From assembly GCA_044507695.1 (NCBI GenBank), contig JBIQJD010000016.1, positions 26,825 through 90,824 on the forward strand: a DNA stretch of 64,000 bases. Reading direction: 5' to 3'. Positions within the stretch are counted from its first letter, which is position 1; every line of letters starts with the position of its first letter. Shown one piece after another: positions 30,222 through 39,579 of this stretch. The stretch is from JBIQJD01 sp044507695 (GTDB lineage: Bacteria; Bacteroidota; Ignavibacteria; Ignavibacteriales; Ignavibacteriaceae). A model generated the notes under the pieces. That model searched no databases. It was not told the DNA's origin and saw only the letters and a program-made list of their open reading frames with translations. The translations under genes and the position numbers were made by a program.

Positions 30222-33022
30222 TAAAATATCTACTGCTAATTTTATTTTCTTGTTATAGTCTAACTGCGGCACAAACCGGCAATATATCGGGCAAAGTGAT
30301 TGATGCAAAATCCGGTGAATCACTTCCGGGAGTGAACATAATTCTTAAAGGAACTTATTACGGCGCTGCATCCGATTTTGACGGCAACTTTAGAATAAAT
30401 AATATCTCCACCGGTACATACACTTTGGAAATCTCATTCATCGGCTATAAAACGGTTCAGTTTACCGGAATTGAAATTGAAGCAAACAAAACTAAGCAGC
30501 TCGATGTGCAGCTTGAGGAATCTGTACTCACACTTGAACAGGATGTTGTTGTAATTGGGGATAAACCCTTGATGGATGTTGAAGAAACTCAGAGTAAAAG
30601 AACAATTTCAAAAGAAGAAATAGAAATTGCAGTAGTTGAGAATGTTAGTGATGTTGTTACCCAGCAAGCCGGAGTTATAAAATCAGATAACGCAATACAC
30701 ATACGGGGCGGCCGTTCGTATGAAAATGCTTTTCTGCTTGATGGTGTTTCTGTTCAGGATCCGCTTGCAGGAACGGGATTTGGTTTGCAGTTAAGTGCAA
30801 ATGCAATTGAAGAAGTTGAGGTTATTACCGGCGGTTATAATGCGGAATTTGGGCAGGCTACTTCAGGCGTTGTTAATGTGAAAACACGGGAAGGTGATGA
30901 AAATTTCTCCGGGTCAATTTCTTATAAGAAAGATAATTTTGGAAGTACATCAGGCAATCATGTTTTTAATATTGATATCCTTGAAGCAAATTTAAGCGGA
31001 CCTGAACCGATTACATCTCAAATTCTTCCATCATTAGGAATTAAGATTCCCGGCAGTATAACTTTCTTTGGAAGTTTTTATGCGGGATTAAGTGATGGAA
31101 TTACTCAAGGCTACAACAAAGCCACAGCAAATCAACTAATCTCATCCACTTTTTTTGGAACACGCTTTGCACCGCGCGCAGAGAACAGCTGGTTCTGGCT
31201 TGGAAAATTAACTTACAAAATTTCACCAACACTAAAGCTTGTTTATTCATACAATCAATCAGTTAGTATAAATCAAAATTCACAATCGCTTCAATCAAAC
31301 CTGGAGTATGTTGAGCCCAGCCCGGGTTATCAGTATGAATTTCAAAATATTCTGGATCAGGCAAATACATTTACACACAATAATAAGTATAATACTTTCA
31401 GTTTAACTCATACTTTAAATTCAAAAACATATTATGAATTAAAGCTTAGCCATTTCTACACAAACCTGAGAGCTGATGCAAACGGAAGGAACTGGAATCA
31501 ATACACCGAACCAAAAGATTTTGTGAATTTTCCGATTGAATACTACAACACTGACAGAGATACAATCGGTGTAATTCCCGGTGATGGTTTTTGGGATGTT
31601 GGAAATCCCTTTACATGGCGCGATCATTACGTGGAAGAAATTTCTATCCGCGGAGATTTAACCAGTTTTTTTGATGAAAAAAATAAATTTAAAGCGGGAT
31701 TCAATCTTCAGCTACAGGAAATGCAGGTAGTTGATATTTATAAACCATGGGTTGGTGAACTTGGTTTGAACAATGATATTTACAGAGTTTATCCGGCGCT
31801 TGGTTCTTTTTATGCACAGGATAATATCAACTTCAGCGGAATGATATTGAATTTTGGTTTGCGTCTCGATTATTGGTTCCCCGGAAAATATGTTGATGAT
31901 GCAGTTGAAAATCCTGCTGTTGTTACAATACCGGATGAAACACGAAAAAATTATGTTGATGATACTTTTGGCTGGTTTGGAAACAGAAGATGGAAAGCAA
32001 GATTAAGCCCGAGATTAGGAATTTCACACCCGGTTTCTGATAATCAAACGTTATTCTTTTCTTACGGACATTTCAGTAAATGGCCAAAGCCGCAGTTTGT
32101 TTATGCAAAATTGAATCCGTTAAATGCGCAGTCATCATTTCAGAAATTCGGAAATCCGAATCTTAATCCTGAAACAACTGTTGCTTATGAACTTGGATTA
32201 AAAACACAATTCTCAAATGATGATGTTTTAACTGTTACAGCTTACTACAAAGATATTTTTGATTACGTAAGCACACGTTCCGCAAAAATTACATCAGCAA
32301 GATTTGCTACACAAAGTTTTATTACCTATGTAAATTCAGATTATGCACGTTCACGCGGTGTTGAATTAGAATATAAGAAACGAATAGGAAGATGGTTCAG
32401 CGGATCAGCTAATTTCAGCTATGCCATAATTACGGGTAAAAGTTCATCTGCTGATGAAGGAATTCTCGTTCTCCGGGGCGATCTTGATGAATCAATTAAG
32501 GAAGAATTTTTATCCTGGGATAGACCAATTACTGCTTCACTAACTACTAATTTTTATGTGCCAAAAGATGAAGCGCTGTTCGGTTTTGGCAACGGAATTC
32601 TTGATGACTATAATGTTTATTTCAGATTCTTCTATCAATCAGGTAAAAGATTTACTCCTGCTGTATTCACAGGAAGTTATGATTCACAGGGAAGACCGGA
32701 ATTTGAATTTTTAAGATCTGACAGAAACAGCAAACTTGGAGATAACTGGTTCTGGGTTGATATGAATTTTGAAAAATATTTTTCATTTAGTGCGTTAAAG
32801 TTTTCAGTTTTTGTTGAAATAAATAATTTGCTGGATATTAAAAACTCGGCAATAATAAATCCTGTTACTGGTAAAGCGTATGAAGCAGGTGATCCTGTTC
32901 CAAGTTCATGGAATGATCCGAACTTCCCCGATTTGCAGGCACCAATAAATCCATATCCGTTTAATCCTGCAAGATATTTAACAAGAAGAAATGTAAAGTT
33001 CGGAATCAGTTTAAGATTTTAA
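30218..33022 (+). CDS. TonB-dependent receptor with carboxypeptidase-regulatory-like domain
   Basis: The 934-residue protein has a signal peptide (to about TAAQ). The CarboxypepD_reg-like domain (about 22-105; GNISGKVIDAKSGESLPGVN, SDFDGNFRI) is followed by a plug domain (about 125-225; HIRGGRSYENAFLLDGVSV, VEVITGGYNAEFGQATSG) and a 22-strand-type barrel ending in Phe (KFGISLRF). It lacks the usual SusC length and partner. Such receptors import bulky substrates across the outer membrane with TonB energy. The gene is coupled to the lipoprotein gene upstream and lies 64 bp before a PorV-like gene. That order may mean a surface protein assembly and not sugar uptake. Substrate unknown. Confidence 0.9.
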   Translation: MIKYLLLILFSCYSLTAAQTGNISGKVIDAKSGESLPGVNIILKGTYYGAASDFDGNFRINNISTGTYTLEISFIGYKTVQFTGIEIEANKTKQLDVQLEESVLTLEQDVVVIGDKPLMDVEETQSKRTISKEEIEIAVVENVSDVVTQQAGVIKSDNAIHIRGGRSYENAFLLDGVSVQDPLAGTGFGLQLSANAIEEVEVITGGYNAEFGQATSGVVNVKTREGDENFSGSISYKKDNFGSTSGNHVFNIDILEANLSGPEPITSQILPSLGIKIPGSITFFGSFYAGLSDGITQGYNKATANQLISSTFFGTRFAPRAENSWFWLGKLTYKISPTLKLVYSYNQSVSINQNSQSLQSNLEYVEPSPGYQYEFQNILDQANTFTHNNKYNTFSLTHTLNSKTYYELKLSHFYTNLRADANGRNWNQYTEPKDFVNFPIEYYNTDRDTIGVIPGDGFWDVGNPFTWRDHYVEEISIRGDLTSFFDEKNKFKAGFNLQLQEMQVVDIYKPWVGELGLNNDIYRVYPALGSFYAQDNINFSGMILNFGLRLDYWFPGKYVDDAVENPAVVTIPDETRKNYVDDTFGWFGNRRWKARLSPRLGISHPVSDNQTLFFSYGHFSKWPKPQFVYAKLNPLNAQSSFQKFGNPNLNPETTVAYELGLKTQFSNDDVLTVTAYYKDIFDYVSTRSAKITSARFATQSFITYVNSDYARSRGVELEYKKRIGRWFSGSANFSYAIITGKSSSADEGILVLRGDLDESIKEEFLSWDRPITASLTTNFYVPKDEALFGFGNGILDDYNVYFRFFYQSGKRFTPAVFTGSYDSQGRPEFEFLRSDRNSKLGDNWFWVDMNFEKYFSFSALKFSVFVEINNLLDIKNSAIINPVTGKAYEAGDPVPSSWNDPNFPDLQAPINPYPFNPARYLTRRNVKFGISLRF

Positions 33023-33086
33023 TTTTGAATATTTGCGCACAGATGATTTCTGTAATTTGTGTGCGGGTGATTTTATCAAATAAAAT

Positions 33087-34064
33087 ATGAAAAGAATTTT
33101 TACTTTAATAATAATCTCTCTATTTGTAACTCATGCAAATGCACAGCTATTTCCTGTGCTTGGCGGGCAGCGTTCTGGAATATCAACAGCACAGTTTTTA
33201 AAAATTGGAGTAGGCGGAAGAGCATCCGCAATGGGAGATGCTTTTGTTGCTGTAGCAAATGATGCATCTGCACTATACTGGAATCCCGCAGGATTAAGCC
33301 AGTTTACACAAAACCAGGTAATGTTCTCACACAATAAGTGGGTTGTTGATATCAATCATGATTTTCTCGGACTTGTTTATCACATGGATGCAACAAACTC
33401 ATTTGGTATAGCCCTCACTTCACTTTCAATGAAAGATATGCCTGTAACTACTGAGTTTGCACCAACCGGAACTGGAGAGTATTTTGGATTTTCAGATCTT
33501 TCAATCGCTGTAACTTATTCAAGAAGAATGACTGATCAATTCAGCTTTGGCGGAACAGTTAGATATGTTGAAGAGACACTTGATAAATTAAAAATGCGCG
33601 GAGTGATGATTGATCTGGGTACATATTATTGGACTGGATTAGGTACATCAAGATTTGCTGTATCAGTTTCAAATTTTGGAAATCAATTAGCACCTGATGG
33701 TGAAGTTGTTTTAGCAGGAAAAAGAAAAAAATCTGAATGGCAGGCTTTTTCACCGCCAACAATATTCAGAATTGGATTTGCAATGGAACCATATCAAACA
33801 GAAGAACACACTATCACTACTTCAATTCAATTGAATCATCCGAATGATAATAGTGAAAATGTTGTAACCGGAGTTGAATACAAATGGAAAAATCTTCTTT
33901 ACCTGCGCGGCGGTTATAAATTTAATGTTGATGAGCAGAATTATTCTTTTGGAGCCGGTTTAAATTTTCCGTTAAGCATTGCTGAATTTAATCTTGATTA
34001 CGCATTTACAAATTTTACAAAGTTAGGAACAGCACACAGGTTTTCAATCATTTTAGGATTGTAA
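33087..34064 (+). CDS. PorV/PorQ-family outer-membrane protein (second copy)
   Basis: The 325-residue protein has a signal peptide (to about ANAQ). The family signature follows (STAQFLKIGVGGRASAMGDA, YWNPAGLS, FSHNKWVVD) and then barrel-like strands ending GIGIR-type motifs (GAGLNFPLSIAEFNLDYAF). It aligns along its length with the product of 1118, so the two are paralogues. It lies inside a cluster of T9SS cargo genes, and the TonB receptor precedes it. A shuttle role for the neighbouring cargo is likely but is not proven by sequence. Confidence 0.85.
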   Translation: MKRIFTLIIISLFVTHANAQLFPVLGGQRSGISTAQFLKIGVGGRASAMGDAFVAVANDASALYWNPAGLSQFTQNQVMFSHNKWVVDINHDFLGLVYHMDATNSFGIALTSLSMKDMPVTTEFAPTGTGEYFGFSDLSIAVTYSRRMTDQFSFGGTVRYVEETLDKLKMRGVMIDLGTYYWTGLGTSRFAVSVSNFGNQLAPDGEVVLAGKRKKSEWQAFSPPTIFRIGFAMEPYQTEEHTITTSIQLNHPNDNSENVVTGVEYKWKNLLYLRGGYKFNVDEQNYSFGAGLNFPLSIAEFNLDYAFTNFTKLGTAHRFSIILGL

Positions 34065-34105
34065 ATCTTAATGAACAGACAAAAACTTTTTGAATAATAA
34101 AATTC

Positions 34106-35215
34106 ATGTTATCATCTTTTAAAAAAATATTTAGCTCAAAATTTTTAACTTCAATGATTTTTGCTTCCGCAGTATTTGCTGCCGGTTGTGCAGATAAATT
34201 TCCAACAGAAGACTTAACCAAAGGGCAGGATGCAGGCAACATCGGCGGAGATACAGTTTATGTAAGAACCGGTGAACCATGGACTGGATTTAATAAACCT
34301 CAGGATATTTTAATCGGGCGTGAGCCGTTTATTTATGTGGCCGATACGGAAAATGACAGAATAGTTATGATGAATCTGGATGGACAAATATTAGGTACAC
34401 GATCGGTTAAAAAACCTGTTGAGATTGCACAGGATTACGAATTAAATCTTCTTGTTTGTGCACAGTTTGATACAACTGTTAACGGTCAAACAACAACTTT
34501 CAGTGCTGTTTACAAGTATGATTTAGTAAGTGCTTCTCACCAGATTGAAAATGCACCGGTAAAAAGAATTCTGCCGCAAGGCGCAGATTTTAATCAGCCG
34601 CAAAGAGAATATTCAGGAATAGCTGTCTTCTTTGATAATTCATTCATTGTTGCACGGAGAGGGCCAAATAATTCAAGCATTTTTAATCCGGATAATTCAA
34701 TTCTTCATTTCTATCCTAAAAAATATTATGGCGGCGGAGAAGGTGATACACTTATCGGGCGCATTCCAAATATAGATCCGCTGAGCTCAGGATTGGTATC
34801 TGCAAATCAGATAAGCTCACTAACAACTTTTAACAGAAGAAACATAGATTTTATCGTTACATTAATCGGGCAGAACAGCTTTAAGGCACAATGGCTGCAA
34901 TATGTTATTACTCCGCTTGATGAGAGATACTTAAGTTATTTCTCTCCCCAGGATGGAATTGAATTCGCAGTTCCAAACAGGTTTGAAAAACCCGAAGGAA
35001 GTGCGATTGATGAAGCCGGGAATATTTACATTGCTGACGCTGCCAAGGATAGTATTTTTAAGTTCAATGCGTTTGGCGATGAACTGCAATCATTTGGAGG
35101 GGAAAATATATTTAACTCACCCTATGCAGTTGCTGTATTTGATAGAACATTATATGTTGCTGATACAGGTAATGATAGGATTGTAAGATTTATTTTATCA
35201 ACGGATTTAAGATGA
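34106..35215 (+). CDS. NHL-repeat beta-propeller lipoprotein
   Basis: The 369-residue protein has a lipoprotein signal (FAAGC, Cys about 29). NHL/SMP-30-like blades follow: NKPQDILIGREPFIYVADTE with NDRIVMMNLDGQILG (about 70-95), EGSAIDEAGNIYIADAA with DSIFKFNAFGDELQSFGG (about 300-332), and a last SPYAVAVFDRTLYVADTG. The pattern gives a six-bladed propeller used for protein, sugar or metal binding. The stop overlaps the next start (ATGA, 35212-35215). It is probably an outer-membrane partner in the secretion cluster. Function unknown. Confidence 0.75.
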   Translation: MLSSFKKIFSSKFLTSMIFASAVFAAGCADKFPTEDLTKGQDAGNIGGDTVYVRTGEPWTGFNKPQDILIGREPFIYVADTENDRIVMMNLDGQILGTRSVKKPVEIAQDYELNLLVCAQFDTTVNGQTTTFSAVYKYDLVSASHQIENAPVKRILPQGADFNQPQREYSGIAVFFDNSFIVARRGPNNSSIFNPDNSILHFYPKKYYGGGEGDTLIGRIPNIDPLSSGLVSANQISSLTTFNRRNIDFIVTLIGQNSFKAQWLQYVITPLDERYLSYFSPQDGIEFAVPNRFEKPEGSAIDEAGNIYIADAAKDSIFKFNAFGDELQSFGGENIFNSPYAVAVFDRTLYVADTGNDRIVRFILSTDLR

Positions 35216-37530
35216 TTTTAAAAAAATTTCTTGTTCTTCTTTTATTTACTACATCTACCATACTTTCTCAAACCCCGGTCCCCATATCTTCAATAAAACA
35301 AAATAACAGCAGCGGTGTTCCTGTTGGACTTGGGCAAACTTACACAGTAAGCGGAATTGTTACTTCCTCAAATCAGTTTGGAAGCAACGGCCCCGGCAAC
35401 ATACAGGATTCGTCTGCCGGCATTTCTGTTTACGGAAGCGCGTTTGTTAGCAAGGTAAGCATTGGAGATTCAGTTACAATTACAGGAAAGCTTGATCAGT
35501 TCAACGGGTTGTGCCAGATTAATTTCTCTTTAGGCGGTGCTTCAATTGTTAATCATGGTCCGGGTACTTTACCGGAACCAGAAGTAGTTACAATTGCGCA
35601 GATTAATAATCAGCAGTGGAATGGATTTGAAGAATTTGAAAGCAAATTAATAAGAGTTAATAGTGTAACAATCAGCGGAAGCGGCAATTTCAGCGGTGGA
35701 AGTTCCGGCAATAATTATAATATTACAGACTCAACCGGAACAATGCAGATAAGAATTGATGAAAGTGTTGATCTCGTTGGAACTCCAATTCCATCAGGCA
35801 AAATTGATATAATCGGCGTGCTCGGACAATTTGATAATTCAGCACCTCACAGTACAGGTTATCAGTTATATCCGCGCTATATTACTGATCTTGTTTATGA
35901 GTCTCTTCCCATCATTTTGCCGCCTGTTACAGCGGCTGAAATTGATACTTCATCATTCACGGTTTATTTCAATACCGCAAATAACGGAAACACTGAAGTT
36001 AAATATGGTCAAACTACAGAATTGGAATTAGGGGATATAATAATTGATGAGGATACTACATTTCATAGAGTTGAGATAACAGGATTGCAGCCGGGAACTC
36101 TTTACTATTATAAAGCATTCTCAACAAATTCTGTTGGAACAAGTGAAAGTGATTTGAGAAGTGTTTACACTTTATCAAATGATACAACAACCGGAACTAT
36201 AAATGTTTATTTTAATTTTTCTGTTGATACAAGTATCGCGCTTCCGGGCAATAATGCAAACGGAAATACAAATCTTGTTGAGAAATTAATTAACAGAATC
36301 AACTCAGCAGTTCATTCTATAGATCTTGCATTGTATAGTTTTGATCTTCCTGCTGTTGCAGATGCACTGGTTCTCGCAAAGAACAGAGGCGTTAAAGTAA
36401 GAGTCGTTTATGACAGCCGGGATGATCAGAATTCCATAAAAACACTAATTGCAAACGGGATTAAGATCAGTAAACGTCCGCCGGAATCTTCTTCCTTCCG
36501 TGGAATAATGCATAATAAATTTTTTGTTTTTGATGCACGTGATACCATTCCGGATAATGATTGGGTTTGGACCGGTTCATGGAATATTACCACACTTGAA
36601 ACAGGCTGGAAAAATAATTCACTCGAAATAAATGATCCTGCAATTGCCTCTGCTTATCTGCTTGAATTTGAAGAAATGTGGGGCAGCAGCGCAGATGATC
36701 CGAATCCTTCTTCGGCAAAATTCAGTTCATTTAAGACTGATAATACACCACACTCATTTACAGTTGGCGGAAGAGATGTGAAATTGTATTTCAGTCCGAC
36801 AGATGGCACTACAAGCAAAATTATAAATGCAATCAATACTGCCGATCATTCAATCTACTTTACTCAGTACGCATTCACACGTTCAGATTTGAACGGAGCG
36901 ATTTTCAGCAGGTTTAATGCGGGAGCAAATGATGTAAGAGGGTTGATTGATCAGGTAAACACAACCGGCAGCCAGTGGAGCAGTTTAAGCAGTTATGCAG
37001 AAATGTACAAAACCACAAGTCCAACTTCACACCATAAATATGCAATGGTTGATGCGCAGTATGAAGACAGCGATCCCACTGTAATAACAGGTTCTCACAA
37101 CTGGTCTAATGCAGCTGAAAATGATAACGATGAGAACACATTAATTATTATTGATCCATTAATCGCAAATCAATTCTTACAGGAATTTAAAAAGAGATAT
37201 AATGAAGCAGGCGGAACGGGTACATTCATCTTTCCTGTTTCGGTTGATGATGGAGTAATAACGGAGATGAATTATCATCTATTCCAGAATTACCCGAATC
37301 CATTTAATCCTGTTACAACGATAAAGTTTGAGATTCCTTTCTCACAAAAAATTGAATTAAAAGTATTTGATATGCTTGGCAGGGAAGTAAAAACTCTATT
37401 TTCAGGAATAGCTCCGGCAGGAGTGATGGCAATTGATTTTAAAGCGGATGATTTGCCGAGTGGAATGTATGTGTACACGATTTCTGCGGGGAATTTTACT
37501 GCATCTAAAAAACTTATGCTTTTAAAGTAA
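35212..37530 (+). CDS. T9SS-secreted phospholipase-D-fold protein, probable extracellular nuclease
   Basis: The 772-residue protein has a signal peptide (to about TILSQ). OB-fold-like domains lie at about 20-230 (YTVSGIVTSSNQFGSNGPG, VSIGDSVTITGKLDQFNG). An FN3 domain is at about 240-325 (YYYKAFSTNSVGTSESD). The phospholipase-D catalytic pair follows: HNKFFVFD with His434, and HHKYAMVD with His607, both complete HxKxxxxD motifs. The end is a T9SS sorting domain (NYPNPFNPVTTIKF, SGMYVYTISAGN, KLMLLK). PLD-fold enzymes with OB-folds act as nucleases more often than lipases, so secreted DNA or RNA cleavage is the best guess. It overlaps the NHL gene by 4 bp and ends the cluster. Confidence 0.75.
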   Translation: MILKKFLVLLLFTTSTILSQTPVPISSIKQNNSSGVPVGLGQTYTVSGIVTSSNQFGSNGPGNIQDSSAGISVYGSAFVSKVSIGDSVTITGKLDQFNGLCQINFSLGGASIVNHGPGTLPEPEVVTIAQINNQQWNGFEEFESKLIRVNSVTISGSGNFSGGSSGNNYNITDSTGTMQIRIDESVDLVGTPIPSGKIDIIGVLGQFDNSAPHSTGYQLYPRYITDLVYESLPIILPPVTAAEIDTSSFTVYFNTANNGNTEVKYGQTTELELGDIIIDEDTTFHRVEITGLQPGTLYYYKAFSTNSVGTSESDLRSVYTLSNDTTTGTINVYFNFSVDTSIALPGNNANGNTNLVEKLINRINSAVHSIDLALYSFDLPAVADALVLAKNRGVKVRVVYDSRDDQNSIKTLIANGIKISKRPPESSSFRGIMHNKFFVFDARDTIPDNDWVWTGSWNITTLETGWKNNSLEINDPAIASAYLLEFEEMWGSSADDPNPSSAKFSSFKTDNTPHSFTVGGRDVKLYFSPTDGTTSKIINAINTADHSIYFTQYAFTRSDLNGAIFSRFNAGANDVRGLIDQVNTTGSQWSSLSSYAEMYKTTSPTSHHKYAMVDAQYEDSDPTVITGSHNWSNAAENDNDENTLIIIDPLIANQFLQEFKKRYNEAGGTGTFIFPVSVDDGVITEMNYHLFQNYPNPFNPVTTIKFEIPFSQKIELKVFDMLGREVKTLFSGIAPAGVMAIDFKADDLPSGMYVYTISAGNFTASKKLMLLK

Positions 37531-37672
37531 ACAGTTAAAAATATTTTCCGATTTAAGCTGTTTAACGGCATGGTTTAACAATAAAGAGCAACCTACTAAC
37601 AGAGAATTATTTGTATAATCTTACTCAAAATATTAAATTTGAAATCTAATTTTTAAAGAATAAGGAATTATA

Positions 37673-39082
37673 ATGACTGAAGTAAAAGGCCAAATAATAC
37701 AGGTTATTGGTCCCGTAGTAGATATTGAATTTGAAGGCGGACACTTACCCAAAATATACAATGGAATCAGAATTCCGAGAACAAATACCGAAGGCGTTCA
37801 GGAAAATCTTATCTGCGAAGTTCAGCAGCACCTGGGTGAAGACAGAGTAAGAGCTGTTGCAATGGATTCTACAGATGGTTTGGTCAGAGGAATGGATGCC
37901 TTTGATACTACCGAACCTATCAGTGTTCCTGTTGGTCCGCAAACTTTGGGAAGACTTCTAAACGTAATTGGTGAAGGAATTGATCCTCTTGGTCCGATAA
38001 AATCAGAAAAAAAATATCCCATTCACCGTTCCGCTCCTAAATTTCAAAATCTTTCAACAAAAACAGAAATATTTGAAACCGGTATTAAAGTAATCGATCT
38101 TATTGAACCTTATTCCAAAGGTGGTAAGACAGGATTATTCGGTGGTGCTGGCGTTGGTAAAACAGTTATTATCCAGGAATTAATTCACAACATTGCGCAG
38201 GAACATGGCGGTTATTCTGTATTTGCCGGCGTTGGTGAACGTACCAGAGAAGGAAACGATCTCTGGCTAGAAATGTCTGAATCAGGTGTACTTGAAAAAA
38301 CTTCACTTGTATTCGGGCAGATGAACGAACCGCCCGGAGCAAGATTGCGTGTTGCACTCACAGCGTTAACAATTGCGGAATATTTTAGAGAAGAAGAGGG
38401 AAGAGACGTTCTTCTGTTTATTGATAATATTTTCCGTTTTACTCAAGCTGGATCTGAAGTATCAGCGCTGCTGGGACGTATGCCTTCCGCGGTTGGATAT
38501 CAGCCGAATCTTGCAACAGAAATGGGTGCACTTCAGGAAAGAATCACATCAACCGATAAAGGATCAATCACTTCAGTTCAGGCAATTTATGTTCCTGCAG
38601 ATGACTTAACTGATCCGGCTCCGGCAGCAGCTTTTGCGCATCTTGATGCAACAACAGTGTTAAGCCGCCAGATTTCTGAACTCGGTATTTATCCCGCAGT
38701 TGATCCTCTTGAATCTACTTCAAGAATTCTTGAACCCGGAGTTATCGGGCAGGAACATTATGATGTTGCAAGAAGATGTAAAGAAATTCTTCAGCATTAT
38801 AAAGATTTACAGGATATAATTAATATTCTCGGAATGGATGAACTTTCTGATGAAGATAAAACTGTTGTAAGAAGAGCAAGAAGGATTCAGCGGTTCTTTA
38901 GTCAGCCTTTCCACGTTGCCGAGCAGTTTACAGGCTACAAAGGCAAGTATGTAAAACTGGAAGATACAATCCGTGGATTTAAAGGAATTATTGACGGACA
39001 TTATGATGATCTTCCTGAATCAGCGTTTATGTATGTAGGCACGATTGAAGAAGCGGTTGAAAAAGCCAAAGCGATGAAATAA
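37673..39082 (+). CDS. atpD: F1 ATP synthase subunit beta
   Basis: The 469-residue protein contains the P-loop GGAGVGKT (about residues 157-164), the catalytic-site segment GERTREGNDLW, the Walker B region LLFIDNIFRFTQAGSE, and the subunit-beta signature PAVDPLESTSR. It is the catalytic subunit of the membrane-bound ATP synthase. AAGGA lies before the ATG. The 142-bp spacer upstream holds a TATAAT at 37614-37619 that may be a -10 element. Only atpC follows; the other ATP synthase genes are not in the window, as in Chlorobi and Bacteroidota, which keep atpDC apart. Confidence 0.97.
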   Translation: MTEVKGQIIQVIGPVVDIEFEGGHLPKIYNGIRIPRTNTEGVQENLICEVQQHLGEDRVRAVAMDSTDGLVRGMDAFDTTEPISVPVGPQTLGRLLNVIGEGIDPLGPIKSEKKYPIHRSAPKFQNLSTKTEIFETGIKVIDLIEPYSKGGKTGLFGGAGVGKTVIIQELIHNIAQEHGGYSVFAGVGERTREGNDLWLEMSESGVLEKTSLVFGQMNEPPGARLRVALTALTIAEYFREEEGRDVLLFIDNIFRFTQAGSEVSALLGRMPSAVGYQPNLATEMGALQERITSTDKGSITSVQAIYVPADDLTDPAPAAAFAHLDATTVLSRQISELGIYPAVDPLESTSRILEPGVIGQEHYDVARRCKEILQHYKDLQDIINILGMDELSDEDKTVVRRARRIQRFFSQPFHVAEQFTGYKGKYVKLEDTIRGFKGIIDGHYDDLPESAFMYVGTIEEAVEKAKAMK

Positions 39083-39084
39083 TT

Positions 39085-39501
39085 ATGGATGAATTACTAT
39101 TAGAAATAATAACTCCTTCAAAATCCGCTTTTAAGGAGAATGTAAAATCTGTTACAATCCCGGGAACTGCAGGAAGTTTTCAGGTTTTGCATAATCACGC
39201 ACCTCTCATAAGTACATTTGAAATTGGCCTGATAAAAATTCAAATGCCTGATGGTAAACTATTTTATTATTCAACTTCCGGCGGAACTGTTGAAGTTTTA
39301 GATAATCATGTTCTGGTTCTTGCAGAAACCCTGGAACATGTTGAGCAGATTGATATTGTACGTGCAGAAAGTGCTCTTCAAAGAGCAAAGGAAAGATTGG
39401 GAAATAAAGATTCAAAAGAAATTGATACTGTGAGAGCTGAGCTTGCAATGGCAAGAGCAATTAACAGAATCCAGATTGCTGAAAAGTATAAAAAGATGTA
39501 A
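39085..39501 (+). CDS. atpC: F1 ATP synthase subunit epsilon
   Basis: The 138-residue protein begins 2 bp after atpD. It has the N-terminal beta-sandwich (LEIITPSKSAFKENVKSVTIPG, HAPLISTFEIG) and the C-terminal helical hairpin (RAESALQRAKERL, RAELAMARAINRIQIAEKYK). The subunit links the F1 head to the c-ring and regulates ATP hydrolysis. A strong terminator follows. Confidence 0.95.
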   Translation: MDELLLEIITPSKSAFKENVKSVTIPGTAGSFQVLHNHAPLISTFEIGLIKIQMPDGKLFYYSTSGGTVEVLDNHVLVLAETLEHVEQIDIVRAESALQRAKERLGNKDSKEIDTVRAELAMARAINRIQIAEKYKKM

Positions 39502-39526
39502 TTAATTATCAAAAAATATTTAAACA

Positions 39527-39558
39527 AAAAAAGGATAGACTTACATCTATCCTTTTTT
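39527..39558. terminator. Bidirectional intrinsic terminator between atpC and sodA
   Basis: A 13-bp perfect stem (39527-39539 with 39546-39558) closes a 6-nt loop, CTTACA. It has A-runs on the left and T-runs on the right, so it can end transcription of atpDC on the + strand and of the isc-sodA operon on the - strand. This is the convergence point of the two halves of the window. Confidence 0.9.
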
Positions 39559-39579
39559 GTTTTAAACCAGATCTGAAAA

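Noticed and set aside
33036..33065. CGCACA/TGTGCG inverted repeat between the TonB receptor and PorV genes
   Set aside because: Only a 6-bp stem with an 18-nt loop and no T-run; too weak to call a terminator or attenuator.
30218..34064. TonB receptor and neighbouring lipoprotein as a SusC/SusD pair
   Set aside because: The lipoprotein lacks the SusD helical repeat pattern and has Ig-like and amidotransferase-like parts, and the receptor's neighbours are PorV and T9SS cargo.
37528..37564. TAAACAG/CTGTTTA hairpin overlapping the stop codon of the phospholipase-D-fold gene
   Set aside because: The stem is AT-rich, has a bulge, and is not followed by a T-run, so termination cannot be supported.
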